The notes: a model not told the origin generated them from the sequence alone. 64,000 nt of DNA from Rhytidiadelphus loreus (GCA_947034895.1 OX344764.1:39744935-39808934); one strand, 5' to 3'. Positions 23,395 to 33,810 are shown, numbered from the stretch's first letter. Numbers and translations: made by a program.

Positions 23395-25690
23395 CCGACT
23401 ATCATGGTGATTGGTCTCATCCTTTCAAGGGTCAGCAACGCATCATGAGTACTCTGCAACTCGTGAACAGGGTTCGTCCCCTGCCAACATTGTTTATCAT
23501 TCCTCTACGGACCTTAAAGTCTTTGGCATTCGATTGAGGAATCCATTCTCGGACCTTCATTCGAGCTCCATTCGTAGCCAGCCCAATGGGAATTCGGAAA
23601 GCTAACTAGTGACGACGTATCAGATACAGCTGCGCAGTACTACCTTTTGCTCACAGTGCACGCGGTTCGATTCACAGTTGTGTAGCTGGAGACAACCATT
23701 CCCACACTCAAGTGTTCCGACTATTCGATGTGCTTAGACCGAATCGTCGGTAAAGACTTTAGAGAGTTTCATCTAAGTCGCCGAATTGAAAACTCATGAA
23801 GGAGTTTTTTCTGCTGATCAATCCAAGGCTTACAAAGAGCTTGCGGTCAGCTGTAAATGGATCGGACAAGCAATTGAGGTGCAAGTACCAGATCACTGAT
23901 CGAGTTTCCAATTTCCAAGAGTTCAAGACGAGAGTGACATAAGAAATCTCCCGAGAAATCTTGAGTTCCAGTTCAAACTGTGTACATGTCTCGATGTCTA
24001 ATCTGATGAATGCAACTCTGCTCGGCACACCAGGCGTGGTGGGCGTCTACAACCACAACATCTCGTGCGACTCTTTCCGCAACGACACCTCACGACTCCT
24101 CTTCAAGGTCTGGCCGGAGTCTTCCTTCAAGTTCTGCTGCGAGGATTCCAACCCACATCCTTACTCGCTCCAGAACTTCACATACGGAGAACATGGCGCA
24201 CGAATCATCTCACGCCCTTACTTCGACCTCGGCAGAGTGGACGACCTCTCCCCGTACTGGATGCAGTACAAGTTTTGGCAAGTGCCCCAAACTCAAATCG
24301 TCTTAGAAGGTTTGCAGTGCGAGTACACCGACCTAGCGAAGCTCTACAGCCATCGCTTCTGGAACCGCGTGATGAAAGATGGTGCCATAACTGCCCTTTG
24401 GATCATTCTCCTGTTACAGATCATTGTAGTCGTCTTCGTCGTCTTCAAATGGGTCTTCCTCGTCTGGCACAACCGCAACAAGCGGCACCGTCGAGCTCTG
24501 ATGAAGGAGCGCTTCCTTGCAAACATGAAGCGGTGGTGGGTGACGAAGATCAAGCTGGAGGATTGGGTGTCCGACTTAATCCACCTCGCCATGCTTGTGA
24601 TAGTGGGATATTCTCTCATCGAAGCAGTTGGTCACTCCAGTCCCATCACATGGCGCCCCATCTTATTCTACAACGCCGCCGTCGTCTACACCTACCTCAC
24701 CGCCTTATCCCTCGTCTCCTCCGTGCTCCGCCAACTCGCGGTTTCCTCCTTCGACAAGAGCGAGGACGAAGTGAAGCTCCGGGAGCACGTGCAAGTGGAC
24801 CTGGAGAATCAGTACTTCAGTAAGAACTTGCCCGTGCCGAAAGAGACCCTGAAGGCAATTCAGACGACGAACCTCGCGTTGTCGCGCATCTCGGAGGATT
24901 GGCGGTGGCAGCGCGTGTTTGGGCAGCTGGCGGTGGTGGTTTTGGTCGGGACGTACTTGCTGTTCGTGGACGATATGATTGGGACGGCGATGGACAGTGT
25001 GGCGGCGATTGTGTTTGCGACGATGGTGGTGGCGTGCATGTGGTCGGGAGGGGTCGGGTTGGTGGTGGCGGGGAGGACCGTGCAGCACATACGGCGCCAT
25101 GTCATGGCCACAAAGCTGCCGGAGTTTGGAGCTGGGACAGAGAATGCGAAGGTGTTGCAGAAGATACAGTTAGAAGAAAGCAAAATTGTGGTGAGTGGGA
25201 GTCAGAGGCTCTCGCAGAGGTTTCAGTCCACTAGCATGCAGCAATTCAACCCCCGACTCTACGGGATTTCAGAGGGGTCGGAAGGGTTGCGACCGTACCC
25301 TCGCATTTAAGTTTAGGGCGAGCACTTGGATCGCACAGGGGAAGTTTCGATATGTGCATCTATGGAATTATTGATGAATTCGAGAGACCATGATAGAATA
25401 GGATACACTAGGAATAGAATTTGGACACCACAGGATATTTGTCCTGTTTCTCCAATTTCAAATACACAAAAGGACATTTGTTATATTTCAACAACACAGA
25501 CGGATATTGTTTTTCATAGACTCAAAGGGACACTCTGTCCAGTGTCCATATTGGATGTCTCCTGTGGGCTTCCGAGATCAATGACTAATTTCTTCCGAAC
25601 TCCGTCCATGCTGGTATGTGTAAATCAATACTCACCAATTTCTAAACTTGCGAAACAAATTGCAAGTTGGTTTGGTGTGGCTTATGTTCT
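23395..25690 (+). repeat. Left arm of a large inverted repeat carrying a membrane-protein gene
   Basis: This arm matches 31340-33810 in reverse complement along its length: 5' flank ('gccgactatcatggtgattgg'), coding region, 3' flank ('gcacttggatcgcacagg'), and a distal block ('gtgggcttccgagatcaa', 'gtgtaaatcaata.tcaccaatttcta'). The two flanks have indels and much divergence, whereas most of the coding region is almost identical. Confidence 0.9.
23994..25310 (+). CDS. Multi-pass membrane protein, copy 1 of inverted pair, unrecognised
   Basis: A single uninterrupted, GC-rich reading frame encodes 438 aa from the first in-frame ATG; no in-frame ATG lies between the upstream TAA (about 23943) and it. 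The N-terminal ~130 residues are polar, with four N-glycosylation sequons (NAT, NIS, NDT, NFT) and four cysteines (CDSF, FCCED, LQCEY), suggesting an exposed domain. Hydrophobic segments follow at about 133-157 (a strong one, WIILLLQIIVVVFVVFKWVF), 195-213, 223-245, 310-327 and 336-360. Between the first two is a highly basic loop (HNRNKRHRRALMKERF). The C-terminal ~75 residues are polar and probably cytosolic. I recognise no named family. There is no obvious signal peptide from this ATG, so an upstream exon or use of the first helix as anchor is possible. Compared with copy 2, only a handful of residues differ before about residue 350, and many differ after it. Confidence 0.85.
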   Translation: MSNLMNATLLGTPGVVGVYNHNISCDSFRNDTSRLLFKVWPESSFKFCCEDSNPHPYSLQNFTYGEHGARIISRPYFDLGRVDDLSPYWMQYKFWQVPQTQIVLEGLQCEYTDLAKLYSHRFWNRVMKDGAITALWIILLLQIIVVVFVVFKWVFLVWHNRNKRHRRALMKERFLANMKRWWVTKIKLEDWVSDLIHLAMLVIVGYSLIEAVGHSSPITWRPILFYNAAVVYTYLTALSLVSSVLRQLAVSSFDKSEDEVKLREHVQVDLENQYFSKNLPVPKETLKAIQTTNLALSRISEDWRWQRVFGQLAVVVLVGTYLLFVDDMIGTAMDSVAAIVFATMVVACMWSGGVGLVVAGRTVQHIRRHVMATKLPEFGAGTENAKVLQKIQLEESKIVVSGSQRLSQRFQSTSMQQFNPRLYGISEGSEGLRPYPRI

Positions 25691-25716
25691 GAGGCCAGTG
25701 GGTAAGACATCGATAT

Positions 25717-25775
25717 CAGTTCAACCCCTGCTCGACGGGATTTCCAAGGAGACGGGGTCGGAAGGATTCCGTTAC
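25717..25775 (+). pseudogene. Third, truncated copy of the membrane-protein gene's 3' end
   Basis: About 55 bp match the last codons of the genes at 23994-25310 and 31981-33294: 'ttcaacccctgctcgacggg', 'atttccaaggagacggggtc', 'ggaagga'. It is closer to copy 2, which has the 'gagacggggtcgga' block, than to copy 1, where part of it is missing. No upstream coding sequence accompanies it. Confidence 0.75.
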
Positions 25776-26251
25776 TTACAATTTTATGGCAAGCTAACTA
25801 AACCATCTTTCCTCCAGCTAGTATGAGTAGTATCCCAGTTGTTGCCGACAGCACTCTGCTACCTTGTCGAAGTTGTCGCTTACAGGTTTCCGTTACATCA
25901 CTTTTTTCCCAATGACCTCCTGAAGTGCCTTTTGGGTACAATCGATCGATCTTCTGTCTATATAAATAGAATGACTGCCACACATGAATTTGTCTCAGGC
26001 TCCACACATTTGTCATCAACTAGTCGATGTACGTTCTCCGTCCATGCCGCACATGGTGTCGTGGAATCTGGGTTGCTCGGCCACGTTGACTTAGAGGCCA
26101 CCGCATGCGTGATAACTTTGATAAATGCTTGCTGGCTGAGCTAGACTGGCCCTGTCAGGCCATGCGAAATTAATAGTACCTTGCATGAATCAAGTGTCTG
26201 GGCAAGTTGGCAGCTTCTGCAAAGTTTGCAACCAGGGATTCAGGTGGTGAC
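25776..26251. other. GC-mixed non-coding spacer
   Basis: The sequence is GC-richer than the surrounding desert. Open frames (for example 25839-26144) are present, but none has a recognisable motif or a counterpart on the other arm. It may be unique sequence that was adjacent to the third gene fragment. Confidence 0.35.
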
Positions 26252-26459
26252 TGAAACAGAACAAACAGGTTTTAAGTGACATTTTCATCATTTTTGTGAC
26301 GAATTTTAGTGAATTTATGTTTCTATGTCAATAATTCTAGATGTTACATTGGACATTATGTTATTGACATAAAAACACAAGTTGTTTTATTGGACATTCA
26401 CTAAAATCCGTCACAAAAAATGATGAAAATGTCACATAAAATATAGGGTTCTTGTAGTG
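26252..26459. mobile_element. CACTA-like foldback element
   Basis: The right end is the complement of CACTACAAGAACCCTATATT. Arms of ~40 bp ('gtgacattttcatcattttt', 'gtgac(g)gattttagtgaat') face each other at 26276-26315 and about 26397-26435. The left terminus is degenerate, so its exact limit is uncertain. The interior resembles the outer arms of the composite at 27228-28134 ('gttacattggacat'). Confidence 0.65.
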
Positions 26460-27227
26460 AAGTGGTTTGTGTAACTCTAAACCTCCTCTAATTAAGAATT
26501 CCATAACATAGAACCAAGAAATACACTTCTAATAGGGAGAAGGATGCATAGTCATGTTGCATGGATGAGAGAGCAATATTTGTCTACTTTGCATCTCTCT
26601 TTAGTGACTCTTGTATCTTTGTTGTGTTTCATGGTGTCTACTACCACTTTAGTTACACTTATGAGTCAAGGATGTTTTTCTAATATTGAATTGGAGTTCA
26701 CTAACTCCATTCAAGATTAATATGCATTCATCTTGTGCATGACAAAGGATTTTATTGAAAGCTTGGTTCCAGTGGATATAAGTCTCCATTTTACAGTTTT
26801 ACTTGCACAACATGCTAAAAAACTTAGTAAGCAAAGTTCCAAACTCCTATGGGGGTAGTTTCTCTATTGAATTACACGTTTTCAACCTGCAAGCTATTGT
26901 TCACTAATCCAAATGATTTCTTGCTAACATGTCTGTTTTGATACTTGAATTTCTACTACTACTCAAAATGCTTTACACTCTCGTTGGGTCATATTTAAAA
27001 AGCAAACCCTACTAGTTCCTCATTGCTTGCTTGTTGGTAAAACACATCCTAATGGAGGTGAAGGGTTTTCACTTGAACAATTTGTAGTAGACAAGCAATT
27101 ACTCTCGTACATTGAAAAAGAAGGAACTAAATCAACAAAACAGTCAAAACTCTCATCACTAGCAAAGTCAAGACTAATTTCACTCTCAAAGTGTCATTGT
27201 AAGAAACCTACTTTTTCTTATGCCTTA
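26460..27227. other. AT-rich intergenic DNA
   Basis: No gene is supported. The ORF at 27027-27290 has no recognisable domain and overlaps the left end of the neighbouring element. Confidence 0.4.
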
Positions 27228-28134
27228 GTTGATGAATTTTTTTTGGACATCCAATGTAACAACATGTCGATGTTTTTATGTCAACAATGATGTTCAATGT
27301 AACATGAAGGTAGATGCAAGAAACACCAGACGATTTAGGCAACGTTCTACCAAAACTGCGTTTTTTCTACCCAGTACTACTAGTACTACAAAACGGAGCA
27401 ATCTCAACCGTTGATCCAAAAAATCAACGGCCAATAGTACTTTTGAGTACTTTATAATACTGAAACAGTACTACTTAAAAAAAATGACAGTTTGTCATAG
27501 AAAGTAGATAAAATTAAGTATAAATTAATAATAATTAGAAAATCATGAATAAAAAAAAACTAAAAATTGGCCATTTGTAAAGACTTGATGTCTTGATAGT
27601 GATTACATTTCACCAAAAACTAAAAGTTGAAACCATCATGAATGTTTGGAGAGCTATGGGCAAGGGACCCCTATTTGCATGCATGTTGAGAACAAATAAT
27701 TTTGTTTTTTTGAATGCCCTTTAGTGGGCACATGCCCTTCTATTGTGGCAATAGCCCACAACAATCCTTGACGTACATCATCATTTTTAGATACTTCACT
27801 ATACTAAAAAACTCTAAAACGCAAAGTGTGACAAATTAGGTAAATTACAATTTAATTAAAAGATTTTTTTTCAAAATTTCTCAAAAATAAGGAATCTGAG
27901 GGCTTCCAAGTTAGCCATCTCCAATAAAAATTTCAAGTATATGGACTTCATTTCCCAAAAGATATGGTGAATGGCATCTCTGTCATTCCAATTGTGATGC
28001 AAAATAGTACTGGTGTTTCTTGCATTCATCCATGAATATTCAATTCATGATGTCCAAATTCATGTTACATTGGACATCATTTTTTATATAAAAACATGAG
28101 TTGTTATATTGGATGTCCAAATTTTTTTATCAAC
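27228..28134. mobile_element. Composite inverted-repeat element (element within element)
   Basis: Outer arms of ~80 bp (27228-27308 and about 28032-28134) share GTTGAT, 'ggacatccaat.taacaac', 'atgtttttat' and 'tccaatgtaacatgaa' in complementary sense. Inside them is a second inverted pair, 'gatgcaagaaacaccag' at 27313 and its complement ending near 28031. The inner pair matches the TTGCAAGAAACAC ends of the family at 44470-45197. No coding capacity is evident. Confidence 0.7.
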
Positions 28135-28489
28135 TTAGAAATGGGTTTCTTATACAGTGACATAGGCATCCAAATTATTAGTAGAACGAAAGTTTGAGAA
28201 TATCAAATCAAACTTTGACCCTTCCAAATTCCAATGAGTCAAGTCTACATAGACTTGGGGTAGAAAAATTTACTCCTATGTTGAATAGATCAATTTGTAA
28301 ATTTTCACTTGGAACATTTTGCAACTATAGAAAAAGAGAGCATAGAAGAACAACCTCAACATTGCCATAGAAGGAGAAATAATTGAAATATAAGGACTTG
28401 AAGATTGTCCTTTTGCAATTTTTTGAGCTACCACATCTTCTCTCGTAACATCACAGACTATACCTACCACATCCGCCTCCATGACCTCT

Positions 28490-28853
28490 CATTAGATAAA
28501 ATTTCAAGCTTCCAGAGGGCTGCTCCACAACCCTCCAAGGTACCCTGAAATTTACTTTTTTTTGGTTCAAAAATTCGGTTTCCCCCTATTTCCGCCCAAC
28601 TGTACCTGCAATGACAGTGGCGTAGGAACCAAAATTTACAAATAAAATTTACAAATAAATAAATTTAACCTTTAAAAAAAATGTTAAAAAAAATGTTAAA
28701 TTTTTTTAATGGTGATTACTTACTGTTTTGGCGAGGAGTCAGCCAAGCTGACTGCTCACTACAGGACAGTTCTGGAGTGACAAGCCAAGCTCTGAAATAG
28801 TTTGGCTTGTCACTTCGGAGCAGCCCTCTGGAAGGCTGATATTTCTTCTAATG
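28490..28853 (-). mobile_element. MITE, CATTAGA/GCCTCC-type family, copy B
   Basis: This is the reverse complement of the element at 1837-2204 over its whole length, including 'ggagtgacaagccaagct', the poly-T/A centre, the 'cagtggcgtaggaacc' region and both terminal inverted repeats. Copy-to-copy alignment fixes its ends. Non-coding. Confidence 0.8.
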
Positions 28854-29165
28854 CATCAAACATTGAGAGGCACACAACTATAGTCCTTTCACAAAAGGAA
28901 CTCTCATCCTCTTGATTTTTTTCATGATGGTTTTTGTCTCTTTTACAATCACTCACAATTTGTGAACAAGTGACAAATACAATGCCCCTTACAAACCAAG
29001 GCTCTAAGGTCAAATATTCTACTTTTAGTAACTTCATCTAAAGTTTTGGTTGGTACAACAATTCTACGTATATTGATGCAAAAAATCTTATTGTTTGTTA
29101 ATATTACAATCTTGAGCAATCAAAAAGTCAAAATGGCTAAACTCTCTTGCATTGAGATTGGACTA

Positions 29166-29291
29166 GGTAATTGTAAAGCAGGCCAAGTTATTGAAAATAA
29201 TTGCCGGTTAGTACCAACCTTGCTGCCCTTAGCTCAATAGGTCCTAACGGGCGATTATTTTTTATAACTTGACCTACTTTGCAATTACCTA
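29166..29291. mobile_element. Hairpin MITE inserted in kinase remnant
   Basis: Arms of ~47 bp face each other: GGTAATTGTAAAGCAGGCCA on the left and the complement of GGTAATTGCAAAGTAGGTCA on the right, both followed by 'ta..aaaataat.gcc'. TA lies at each outer edge. The element separates the recognisable kinase segment (29295 and above) from the sequence to its left. Confidence 0.75.
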
Positions 29292-29294
29292 CTC

Positions 29295-30240
29295 TATAAT
29301 CACTTCTACCGACATCTTTTGATGTAATACAACCTGTTAGAATTGCATACCATGTCATCTCATAACTATAAACATTTGATCTTTGACATACTTCTGCATT
29401 GAATACTTCTGCATTGACATCGCCATTTTTTCACAGCAACAAGAAACTTCGGCGCTCTCCAAAACCCAGTCCCCACAACTCCCATCGTGCATTGATTTCG
29501 TAATCCGATACATCGCTAAAGAACCTAATTATGCATTCCTCGAGCTTTCTGTAGATTCTTCGAGCTTTCTTCACCCTCCCAAAATGAATACACGAGAACA
29601 GTCGAGTCTGATTGGCCTCGGCAATCTTACGACCAAGCTTCAACCCATCCTCATAATCATAAAAGAAACCTCCCCACTCGTTTTGAAGCCTCGGAAAAGC
29701 TTCCGAATTAGTCTGGTGGACTTCAGACTTGACATGATCCACAGACTTCAAGTCGCTCCAGTGATCGATCTCTGGAGGATGCAATCTCAAACTCAAGATC
29801 ACTAGAATAGTAAGTATGAACACCCTTGGGTTGCATCATTTGGTCAATGCCAGCCGCAAGAAGCAATTTGAAGAAGAGGCCTAGCCTGAATTGATCAGCC
29901 AAAATTGCAAGGAGAAATTAAAGATTATCGAGACCTTGAATTATTGACGTGACGAACTCTGAGGTATCTGCAGAGACGGAGGATCATTCTGGAGTTGAGG
30001 ACTTCCGTGTCATTGACTGCAGACTTGGCTTCCGTGTTTATCAACTCCTGCACTGTCAACGTTGTTAAATTGGCAGATTTCACTGCATCATCCAATGTAT
30101 ATTTACACCAGTCCTAGTCCTTCAGTTGGAGCTTTTTGTAGATGAATGTCACAATTTCTGGCTCCCGAAATTTCGTCAATCTAACAAAATTGAACATTTC
30201 AGTGCTCTCTACCTGGTTGTTGCAATCAATACTTGGAGGA
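29295..30240 (-). pseudogene. Decayed plant protein kinase, copy 1
   Basis: On the minus strand, pieces of a protein kinase catalytic domain remain in different frames. One reads MGVVGTGFWRAPK at 29447-29485; FWRAP(E) is the APE-type segment of subdomain VIII. Downstream, at 29330-29377, NVYSYEMTWYAILTGC matches the usual DVYSYGM.CYEILTG of subdomain IX. Stops and frameshifts separate these pieces, and the glutamate of APE is replaced by lysine. Upstream DNA (30090-30230) encodes a segment like REPEIVTFIYKKLQ that has a partner in the second remnant at about 49580. The family appears to be a TKL-type plant kinase with an N-terminal helical region, but I cannot name it. The apparent long ORFs here (29383-29805 + and 29431-29823 -) are in other frames and are not the ancestral protein. 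Confidence 0.7.
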
Positions 30241-31339
30241 AAGGAAAGCTATGCGTTTTGGTTTCATTATCGATAACATATCTTTCTTTTTTTAAATGAG
30301 TTGACCAACATACCGGTATAAGTGAAAGATTCCTTGACCAACAATCCATTTGCTAAAAAAAAAATTGTGAATCTAATGAGTCTAAATATGTGCAACCAAG
30401 AGTATGATACTTGACTATACCACCACAATGCCAAGTATAGTGTTCAAAATAGCTACATCAGTGATTCATTGGAGAAGGTAACAACACCAAAAATCAACCA
30501 AATAAGCAATTGAAAGTGGTTCCTTTTCTTGTCAACTAAACTATATAAGTTTTGGATCAATCTTGTTGAAAGTTAAGAAGGATATTCAGACTGGCTTAGC
30601 AAGCATTTTTAGGATACCATATGAACAAACAATACATTTTCAAAGTAATGAAAACAAGTGTATTCAAAATCAACCTTAAACTCTCATGAATAGGGATTGT
30701 ACATTTTAGGCAAGCATTTGCAAGTGTCAATTTTAGAATTAGGTAACTATAAGATGCAAATTAAATCACCTTAGTTAGAAGAAGATTATATATAACTCAT
30801 AAACCCTTATCCCCTTTCTAATTCACAACTTAATCCATCTCCCATTTCTAGTTCTTAAGAACATTTTTGGTGGTCTAATTTGAAACCCACTTTGGTGATT
30901 TTGGGATGAAAAGTGGGCCCGAAAAAGTGGGCAATAAATGCATGATCCTACCAAAATGATCTTTTTGGCACAACAAAAATGCAAATTTTGTTGTTGTTTT
31001 GTTGCTCCAACTAATACTACTATTTATGTTCCAAATAGTGCGTTGAAATCATCAATGATGAGATTCGTTTTGCATTTGCACACTAAAACTCTCATAAACT
31101 TATGATTGATTGGAAGTTCAAGTTGTCGTGCACAAATGATCCACTTCCCAAATCTTAGACATAGTATCTTGCTTAGATGAACTTTTGATAGACCACTACC
31201 ATTGCTTTGACTCTTTCTCTCCTCTGTTACACTTGGTACTAGCTTCCATACTGGCCATAGGCTCTTTTCAAACATGCTCTTACCCACTGTCCTCTAAAGC
31301 CAGGTCTTCTATATATAACTATAGCTATGTGTTTAGAGA
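30241..31339. other. Intergenic DNA
   Basis: AT-rich sequence between the kinase remnant and the right arm of the inverted repeat. The minus-strand ORF at 31024-31287 has no recognisable domain. Nothing else is supported. Confidence 0.4.
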
Positions 31340-31479
31340 ATAATTAAGCATACCAAACATGTACTTGCAAATTGTTTTCCAATTGTAGAAATTGGTGAAT
31401 ATTGATTTACACATCCAGAAGAAATCAATCTCTTGATCTCGGAAGCCCACATGAGACATCCATCTATGAACACTGGACA

Positions 31480-31880
31480 AAGTGTCCTTTTGTGTCTAGT
31501 ATGAAATTATTTGGACAATATCCTTTTGAGTCAATGAAAATTTAGTAGATGTCCGCCTGTGTCTATGAAATTGAACAAATATCCTTTTGTGTCAATGAAA
31601 ATTTAGCAAATGTCCTTTTGTGTCTATGAAATTGGACAAATAATTATCCTTTGGTGTCCAAAATCTATTTCTAGTGTATCCCATTCTATCATTGTATAAC
31701 ATTGTGTATCCTAGTGTATCCTATTCTATCTTCACTTGACATTGTGTGACATTGCGTATCCTAGTGTATCCTATTCTATCATCACTTGACATTGTGTGAC
31801 ATTGTGTATTGTATATCCTAGCTAGTGTATCCAATTCTATCATCAATTGATGTAGTGCACATCCTACTGTGTCTCATTCT
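31480..31880. repeat. Two adjoining minisatellites in the 3' flank of membrane-protein copy 2
   Basis: At 31480-31660, ~35-bp units of the form 'aaatgtccttttgtgtc.atgaaa(tt)(t/a)' repeat about five times. At 31670-31870, ~60-bp units made of 'gtgtatcctagtgtatcc', '(t)attctatcatcac.tgac' and 'attgtgtgac' repeat four or five times. Copy 1 carries only one or two units of each (25390-25540), so expansion followed the duplication. Confidence 0.8.
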
Positions 31881-31980
31881 ATCATGACCTGACATTGTCT
31901 CTGGAATTCTTCAATAATATATTCCATAGATGAAAATATCAAACTTCTCCTGTGCAATCCAAGTGCTTGCCGTAAATTTA

Positions 31981-33294
31981 TTAAATGCGACGGAACCGTT
32001 CCGACCCCGTCTCCTCTGAAATCCCGTGAAGCAGGTGGTTGAACTGATGCATGCTAGTGGACTGATACCTCTGCGAGAGCCTCTGACTCCCACTCACCAC
32101 ATTTTTGCTTTCTTCCAACTGTATCTTCTGCAACACCTTCGCATTTTCCGAATCTTCTGCAAAGTCCTCCAGCTTTCTGGCCGTGAGATGTCGCCTTATA
32201 TGCGCCACGGTCCTCCCAGCCACCACCAGCCCGACCCCTCCCGACCACATGCACGCCACCACCAGCGTCGCAAACACAATCGCCGCCACGCTGTCCATCG
32301 CCGTCCCAAACATATCGTCCACGAACAGCAAGTACGTCCCGACCAAAACCACCACCGCCAGCTGCCCAAACACGCGCTGCCACCGCCAATCCTCCGAGAT
32401 GCGCGACAACCCGAGGTTCGTCGTCTGAATTGCCTTCAGGGTCTCCTTCGGCACGGGCAAGTCCTTACTGAAGTACTGATTCTCCAGGTCCACTTGAGCG
32501 TGCTCCCGGAGCTTCACTTCATCATCGCTCTCGTCGAAGGAGGAAACCGCCAATTGGCGGAGCACGGAGGAGACGAGGGATAAGGCGGTGAGGTAGGTGT
32601 AGACGACGGCGGCGTTGTAGAATAAGATGGGGCGCCATGTGATGGGACTGGAGTGACCAACTGCTTCGATGAGAGAATATCCCACTATCACAAGCATGGC
32701 GAGGTGGATTAAGTCGGACACCCAATCCTCCAGCTTGATCTTCGTCACCCACCACCGCTTCATGTTTGCAAGGAAGCGCTCCTTCATCAGAGCTCGACGG
32801 TGCCGCTTGTTGCGGTTGTGCCAGACGAGGAAGACCCATTTGAAGACGACGAAGACGACTACAATGATCTGTAACAGGAGAATGATCCAGAGGGCAGTTA
32901 TGGCACCATCTTTCATCACGCGGTTCCAGAAGCGATGGCTGTAGAGCTTCGCTAGGTCGGTGTACTCGCACTGCAAACCTTCTAAGACGATTTGAGTTTG
33001 AGGCACTTGCCAAAACTTGTACTGCATCCAGTACGGGGAGAGGTCGTCCACTCTGCCGAGGTCGAAGTAAGGGCGTGAGATGATTCGTGCGCCATGTTCT
33101 CCGTATGTGAAGTTCTGGAGCGAGTAAGGATGTGGATTGGAATCCTCGCAGCAGAACTTGAAGGAAGACTCCGGCCAGACCTTGAAGAGGAGTCGTGAGG
33201 TGTCGTTGCGGAAAGAGTCGCACGAGATGTTGTGGTTGTAGACGCCCACCACGCCTGGTGTGCCGAGCAGAGTTGCATTCATCAGATCAGACAT
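31981..33294 (-). CDS. Multi-pass membrane protein, copy 2 of inverted pair, unrecognised
   Basis: This encodes 437 aa from the ATG equivalent to the chosen start of copy 1, with the same architecture: an N-terminal exposed domain with four sequons and four cysteines, five hydrophobic segments and a polar C-terminus. Near-identity to copy 1 holds up to about residue 255 at DNA level, with a few changes (for example DESDDE for DKSEDE). After about residue 350 the sequences diverge (AHIRRHLTARKLEDFAEDSE against QHIRRHVMATKLPEFGAGTE) and the C-terminal end differs. Unlike copy 1, the reading frame remains open upstream of this ATG to a TAG at about 33430, just where an acceptor-like 'ttacaatag' lies. 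An N-terminal exon joined there is therefore possible. It is convergent with copy 1. Function unknown. Confidence 0.85.
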   Translation of the reverse strand: MSDLMNATLLGTPGVVGVYNHNISCDSFRNDTSRLLFKVWPESSFKFCCEDSNPHPYSLQNFTYGEHGARIISRPYFDLGRVDDLSPYWMQYKFWQVPQTQIVLEGLQCEYTDLAKLYSHRFWNRVMKDGAITALWIILLLQIIVVVFVVFKWVFLVWHNRNKRHRRALMKERFLANMKRWWVTKIKLEDWVSDLIHLAMLVIVGYSLIEAVGHSSPITWRPILFYNAAVVYTYLTALSLVSSVLRQLAVSSFDESDDEVKLREHAQVDLENQYFSKDLPVPKETLKAIQTTNLGLSRISEDWRWQRVFGQLAVVVLVGTYLLFVDDMFGTAMDSVAAIVFATLVVACMWSGGVGLVVAGRTVAHIRRHLTARKLEDFAEDSENAKVLQKIQLEESKNVVSGSQRLSQRYQSTSMHQFNHLLHGISEETGSERFRRI

Positions 33295-33810
33295 CGAGAC
33301 ATGTACACAGTTTGGACTGGAACTCAAGATTTCATCTGTCACTCTCGTCCTTGCACAATGAAAATGGAAACTCGGTGGTACAGGTTTGGTAGAATGAAAG
33401 ACTTGCTGAGCACGAATTTCCTATTGTAAACCTTAGATTGATCACGGGAAAGGACCTCCTTCATGAGTTCTCGATCATTCGGCAGAAATCGGAACTCTTT
33501 ACCGATGATTCGGTCTGTACCGATCGAATAGTCGGCACGTACTGTTGAGTCTTAATTGGAATACTGTAGATGTATGTCTGCAAGCACAGCTGTGAACAGA
33601 TCGATGCTTCAGACACTAACTTAAATATCTGTGGGTTGTCACTACTGTAGTGATCATTCCCAATTCGATTCTCCGAACTTCTGAGAGTGGATTTATGATC
33701 TGAAAGTGAAGACTTCGATCAAGGTCCGTAGAGTGAGGAATAATAAACAATGTTGTCCGGAGGGAACGAAAGGTGGTGAAAGCGTGAGACCAATCACCAT
33801 GATAGTCGGC

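Larger units (their letters stand above)
31340..33810 (-). repeat. Right arm of the large inverted repeat
   Basis: Reverse-complement match to 23395-25690, read outward from the 5' flank at 33810 to the distal 3' flank at about 31340. Its 3' flank contains extra tandem minisatellite units (31480-31870) that account for the longer arm. The intervening spacer is ~5.6 kb. Confidence 0.9.

Noticed and set aside
24065..24823. Long alternative-frame ORF within membrane-protein copy 1 (and 32522-33223 in copy 2)
   Set aside because: Shadow frame of a GC-rich gene. The main frame has membrane helices and sequons; this one has Arg/Pro/His-rich composition typical of off-frame reading.
29383..29805. 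Plus-strand 140-codon ORF
   Set aside because: It lies antisense to kinase segments and has no domain of its own.
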